A stretch of DNA of 64,000 nt from Callipepla californica brunnescens (taxonomy: Eukaryota > Chordata > Aves > Galliformes > Odontophoridae), in contig JALIRH010000114.1 in the NCBI GenBank assembly GCA_023055505.1, forward strand, positions 744,001 to 808,000, written 5' to 3'. How positions within the stretch are numbered: position 1 is the stretch's first letter; every line of letters starts with the position of its first letter. Shown here piece by piece: positions 60,301 to 64,000 of this stretch. The notes under the pieces are model-generated. The model was given only the letters and a program-made list of their open reading frames with translations. It searched no databases and was not told the origin of the DNA. A program made the translations under genes and the position numbers.

Positions 60301-62846
60301 TGTCATTTGGTGTATCTGTTTAAATGATTTTCCTATTGGATTTGGACACTTTATTGCAGAAGCTGAACCTTGTAGCTGAGGTAAGAGTATAGGCCATAGA
60401 GAGCTTAGGACACAGTAATACTGTAAGGAATAGCTCACGAATGAGGGTGTGATATATGCAACTGAGTTTATGAAGAGAAATCTACAGCTCCTTTCCCTTC
60501 TTAAGAATGTAAGACAGATTTATTTCTTAGAAAAAGGGAGGAGAGCAAGTCAGTCTAGGACTAGGACAAGGTGTTCTGTCTGAAGTGGGTTTCGCGGACT
60601 ATCAGCAAACCAAAACTACAGATCACTTTTGAAGAAATGGATGGGTGGCTGGAGTGAACTGTAATCACTGCTTTGGTACTCAGTGATACAAGTAGTAATT
60701 AATATGTTGGCAGTCTTATCACATTTTATTCCATATTATTCATAGTAATTCTTTATCTTAATAGTTGTGCTTCTAGATATGCATTATTCTCTGTACTGTA
60801 GGGTCAAAATACTGAAAATTCTTGATGATTTTGTTACTGGTGTGCGTGAAGAAAACCTCTGAAGATAAAAACATGTCAAACTTTAAGAAAAATATCTGAA
60901 TACTTCTTGAAGGAAAAACTTCCAAATATTAACATATCTATTATTTAATATCTTTGAATAGGGATGTAAAGATGCTTCAGTTTAAAAAAAAAAAAAGTTT
61001 TGTAATTTTTTTTTTCTCTCTTCTGAGAAAAGAATTTCCATAATTTTTGCAAGATATATGTGCTTCTTTTGGCACTTATGTAAAGAGATCAGTGTGTCAG
61101 TCTTCATAATTAGGATTTATTGTCTCTTTAAGTTCAAGAGAAGACGCAGTTTTCAGTTAGCTAATGTATTCTGATAATCTGAGAAATGCAGAATGGAGTT
61201 AAAGTAAGATTGTTGAAAAGTGCGACTTCTTGTTCTGTAAGTTTTTATTCTCTCAGGTTTGTAGTTTGATCACTGGTATCCATTTAATTATTTAGGAAGA
61301 TTCTCCTCAACATTGTACTTCCTGTCTTTGTGTAGGACTTAAATTAAGCTTGTGATTGCTCATCTTTGAAGTTTTAAACGCTTACGTGTTGTTCACAAAG
61401 TAACTTCTAATTTGATTTGGGACTAAACAAAAGTCAAAACAAGACTGAATCTGTAAATGTAAGTGAAAATGCAAAGTAATAAAAATTTGTGGATGTCAGT
61501 TTTCACATTTTTATGTGAGGAAAAAATACAACCCTAGGTTTTGACAACATAATTGAAATGTGTGGGTATTATTTGCCTTTTATTATCACAAACTCTCTCT
61601 CCTACAAGAATGACAATAAGTGTCTGACTCTTTCGTAACCTATGAAATAATGAATTCTTGTCTGTTCTTGCCTGTAATATAATTTTTCAAATAGCTCTGA
61701 TCATTGTTGCCTTGACTATATGGAGATTTTGAACAGTTTTGTTGAGTGAAATTTGAAAGTGCATAGCAAAACAACGTACCTAGGTAAAAAATAAGATCAC
61801 TTTCAATTATAATACTAAAGCTAATCATGGAAAGAAAAATTGTGCAGGACTTCCATAAGTAATCTGTTCGGATTTTTTTGAGAACACCATAGAAGATGAA
61901 ATCTCTGCAATCCTTTTAATATTTTATTTAATCTTCTCTGAGTACTGACCTCTAATAAATTTGCAAGACATACCATGTTTTGAAATGTAAACTAAAGTTC
62001 ATTTTACAGGAAAAATAAAAATGCTTTCCTACAGCCACGAACATAATAACATTCAAATGGGAACTAAAAGTCAGTTTGAGGGTGAAGAAATCTCTTACTT
62101 GTGAAGACAAAGTCATGATTGTGGCTTCAGTTTGAATTTTTTTATTCTTTTATTATTTTGTGGTACTGGATCTTCAGCTTTTTCTTGGTATATGTTAGTT
62201 GAGTTTCCTTGTTCTTTTGTGAATGCTAGGTGGAAACCTTATACTTTACAAGAGGTTTATCTGAATATCCAGAATTAAAGTAATTTTATAATTACCAGAA
62301 ATGTAATTTTAACATCTAAATGCTGATGTTAGGGATAGCTGTCCAGGACCTTACCTTTCAAATGCTTTGGTAGATAATCTGTACAACGAGGAAAGTATCA
62401 TATTGATATTTATGGGTGCATGAGAAATGGCATCATACACTCTTCTGAAATAGGGCTTCACAGTATGTTGACTGATGTCAGAAAGCACACTTACAGACAT
62501 TCATATCTCTTAACTTTTAAAATATGGGCTGTTTGTATTCTTTTTTGGCCTTTGGATGTATCTGAACCCTTATTCCCATAACATTGTGGTGCATCTTTTC
62601 TTAGGCCGGCTATGAATGACTAATGCACCAGCTCATAACTTTTTTTGGATCCTCTGCCAGGGACTTGTGTGCTGTAGGCTACAATCAACAGTACCTGTAA
62701 TGGGTTTTTAAAAGGCAGCGAACTTCACTATCACAGGGGTGTTAAAAGAAATTTTTAAAAGAGCTGAGAATGGCAAATGACTGGCCTTTCTTTTCATGTT
62801 TTTTACTTTAAGATATTTCTCATAGCCTGATGAATTTTGGCTCCAG

Positions 62847-62849
<3 letters not shown>
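60301..62849. other. AT-rich non-coding DNA
   Basis: Nothing recognisable apart from A/T-runs near 60984-60996 and 61005-61014. No gene or repeat family was seen. Confidence 0.55.

Positions 62850-62889
<40 letters not shown>
62850..62889 (+). repeat. Homopolymer run of 40 T
   Basis: Uninterrupted T from 62850 to 62889, flanked by CCAGAAC and GTGAGAG. Gives a Lys-run frame on the reverse strand (62708-62917) that is an artefact. Confidence 0.97.
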
Positions 62890-62890
<1 letters not shown>

Positions 62891-64000
62891 TGAGAGTACT
62901 AAGAAATTTTCTTTCACCTTCTTGTACTGTCTTACTTTCTTTTCCAGGAGTGCTGGTGAGGAAAGTGGGGGAAAAAAAATAAATTACTTATGCCGTATAT
63001 TACATATAATTTTAGTTCATATATGCCAAGATTTTCTGGCCAAACTATTGCAAAAGCGACTGTGATAGTAAATAGGACCTCAGTTCTCATAATTACATTT
63101 GTCTCATGTAAATATGCTGATGTGGGGTTACATTTTTGTTTTTAAATAAAATATCACAAAGACTATGCAGTGCATTTTCTATTTCTTCTTTTGTGAGTCA
63201 AATCTTAAAGGGAATTCTTCAGATTAGCTCAGCTATCCTCTGGAATATAGAAGTTAAACCGTGTGTCTTTCTATTCCTAAATGAATTTAGAAACAATACT
63301 GCATTTTAAGTCTGACAAAAATATTTTTGAATGACTGGGGGTAAGAATCTAGAGATGCAGGAAACTGTACTCTGTAGACTCATATGAAAATGAAGAAGTC
63401 CCACAATACATAAAGAGGTATACATGTTTCTGGATGATTTAAAGCCAGATTAACAAACCACTACAATGCAATTTATAGCTTTAGATAATGGGAGGTCAAA
63501 CATGTATTACCAGCTGACTTAAATTTGATTTGACTGGAAGATAAAACTCCACTACATGAACCATATTAACTGAAAGCCTCTGCTTTACATTTCTCACTGA
63601 TGGCACCCTAGGGAGGGAACTTTCTTGGCATTTCACATCCAATTTAAGCACATCATTGATGAAAAGATGGCTAAGTTGGTGCATCATTCTGTAATAAAAT
63701 ATCTCACAAATTGTTTATCTGATCAGCGGAGAATGCAGTCTCAAGCTGTTCAGGGCTAATGTGCTCATTGCACTAAAATAGTAAGTTATTGACTGTCAAA
63801 GGGACCTGGGAATTTGTATACTCAGTTCAGATTTCTTGAATGAGAGCAGCATATTGCATCAGAATCATAGGTTGTAAGCGATTAACTCTGCTAGCTGGAT
63901 TTTCACTGAAATTGAATACATGTGAGGAGAGGGCAGTGAGCACTTAGTGGGAAATGCTCAGTCTGTAGAGAATGGAAAAGGATCTTATTTTTACCTTACT
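62890..64000. other. AT-rich non-coding DNA to window end
   Basis: No gene or known repeat was recognised. The short minus-strand frame at 63496-63687 has no recognisable domain. Confidence 0.55.

Noticed and set aside
62708..62917. Poly-Lys frame on the minus strand
   Set aside because: It is the translation of a 40-T run.
63855..63890. Possible CR1 tail ('atcagaatcatagg')
   Set aside because: Only one octamer-like word; the following sequence does not continue as CR1.
1..64000. CRISPR array, bacterial operon, phage or integron
   Set aside because: No regularly spaced repeats with unique spacers, no long prokaryotic-type coding frames; the repeat content is avian.

Overview
The window looks like euchromatic, mostly non-coding DNA from a bird, most likely a galliform (chicken, turkey, quail or relative). 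The evidence is interspersed repeats: many 5'-truncated CR1 LINE fragments with the avian 3' end (tandem ATTCTRTG octamers), a deleted mariner of the Galluhop/Mariner1_GG type, an avian ERV solo LTR, and no Alu, B1 or L1. The rest is AT-rich with long homopolymers and microsatellites. Nearly all open frames are short and look like chance, apart from eroded reverse-transcriptase pieces. I found no prokaryotic gene, CRISPR array, tRNA or rRNA, and no complete protein-coding gene.

Layout. 1-19.1 kb is AT-rich non-coding DNA holding an old CR1 remnant (5.59-6.05 kb), a CR1 3' end (6.43-6.58 kb), the deleted mariner (9.09-9.62 kb), a tetranucleotide array (12.17 kb) and a CR1 (17.89-18.28 kb). 19.08-19.74 kb is the only clear gene-regulatory landmark: a purine tract followed by a strong CpG island. 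It contains a possible first coding exon on the + strand, a short Arg-rich N-terminus ending at a GT splice donor. 19.77-21.0 kb holds two minus-strand CR1 tails. 21-33.7 kb is non-coding with a possible old LTR, a perfect pentanucleotide array inside a 1.27-kb interval bounded by 105-bp inverted repeats, and a CR1 tail.

33.7-39.7 kb is the densest repeat cluster: a solo LTR, an ancient CR1 RT remnant, a CR1 tail, and two minus-strand CR1 pieces that abut at about 39.0 kb. 39.7-46.8 kb is featureless. 46.8-48.5 kb holds a minus-strand CR1 split by a roughly 300-bp insert, next to an expanded hexanucleotide array. 54.5-56.7 kb holds a plus-strand CR1, an LTR/promoter-like block ending in a 44-T run, and another ancient CR1. 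The last 7 kb has a CR1 tail and a 40-T run.

If the CpG island is a true promoter, the most economical reading is that sequence on one or both sides is intron or intergenic DNA of a gene whose other exons are small or outside the window. This is inference. Two other exon-like intervals (2.05-2.31 kb and 58.37-58.58 kb) have good splice signals but no recognisable product. I did not find a convincing undescribed biological system. The best candidates for follow-up are the 105-bp inverted repeat pair, the CpG-island exon, and a weak zinc-knuckle-like frame at 51.9 kb.
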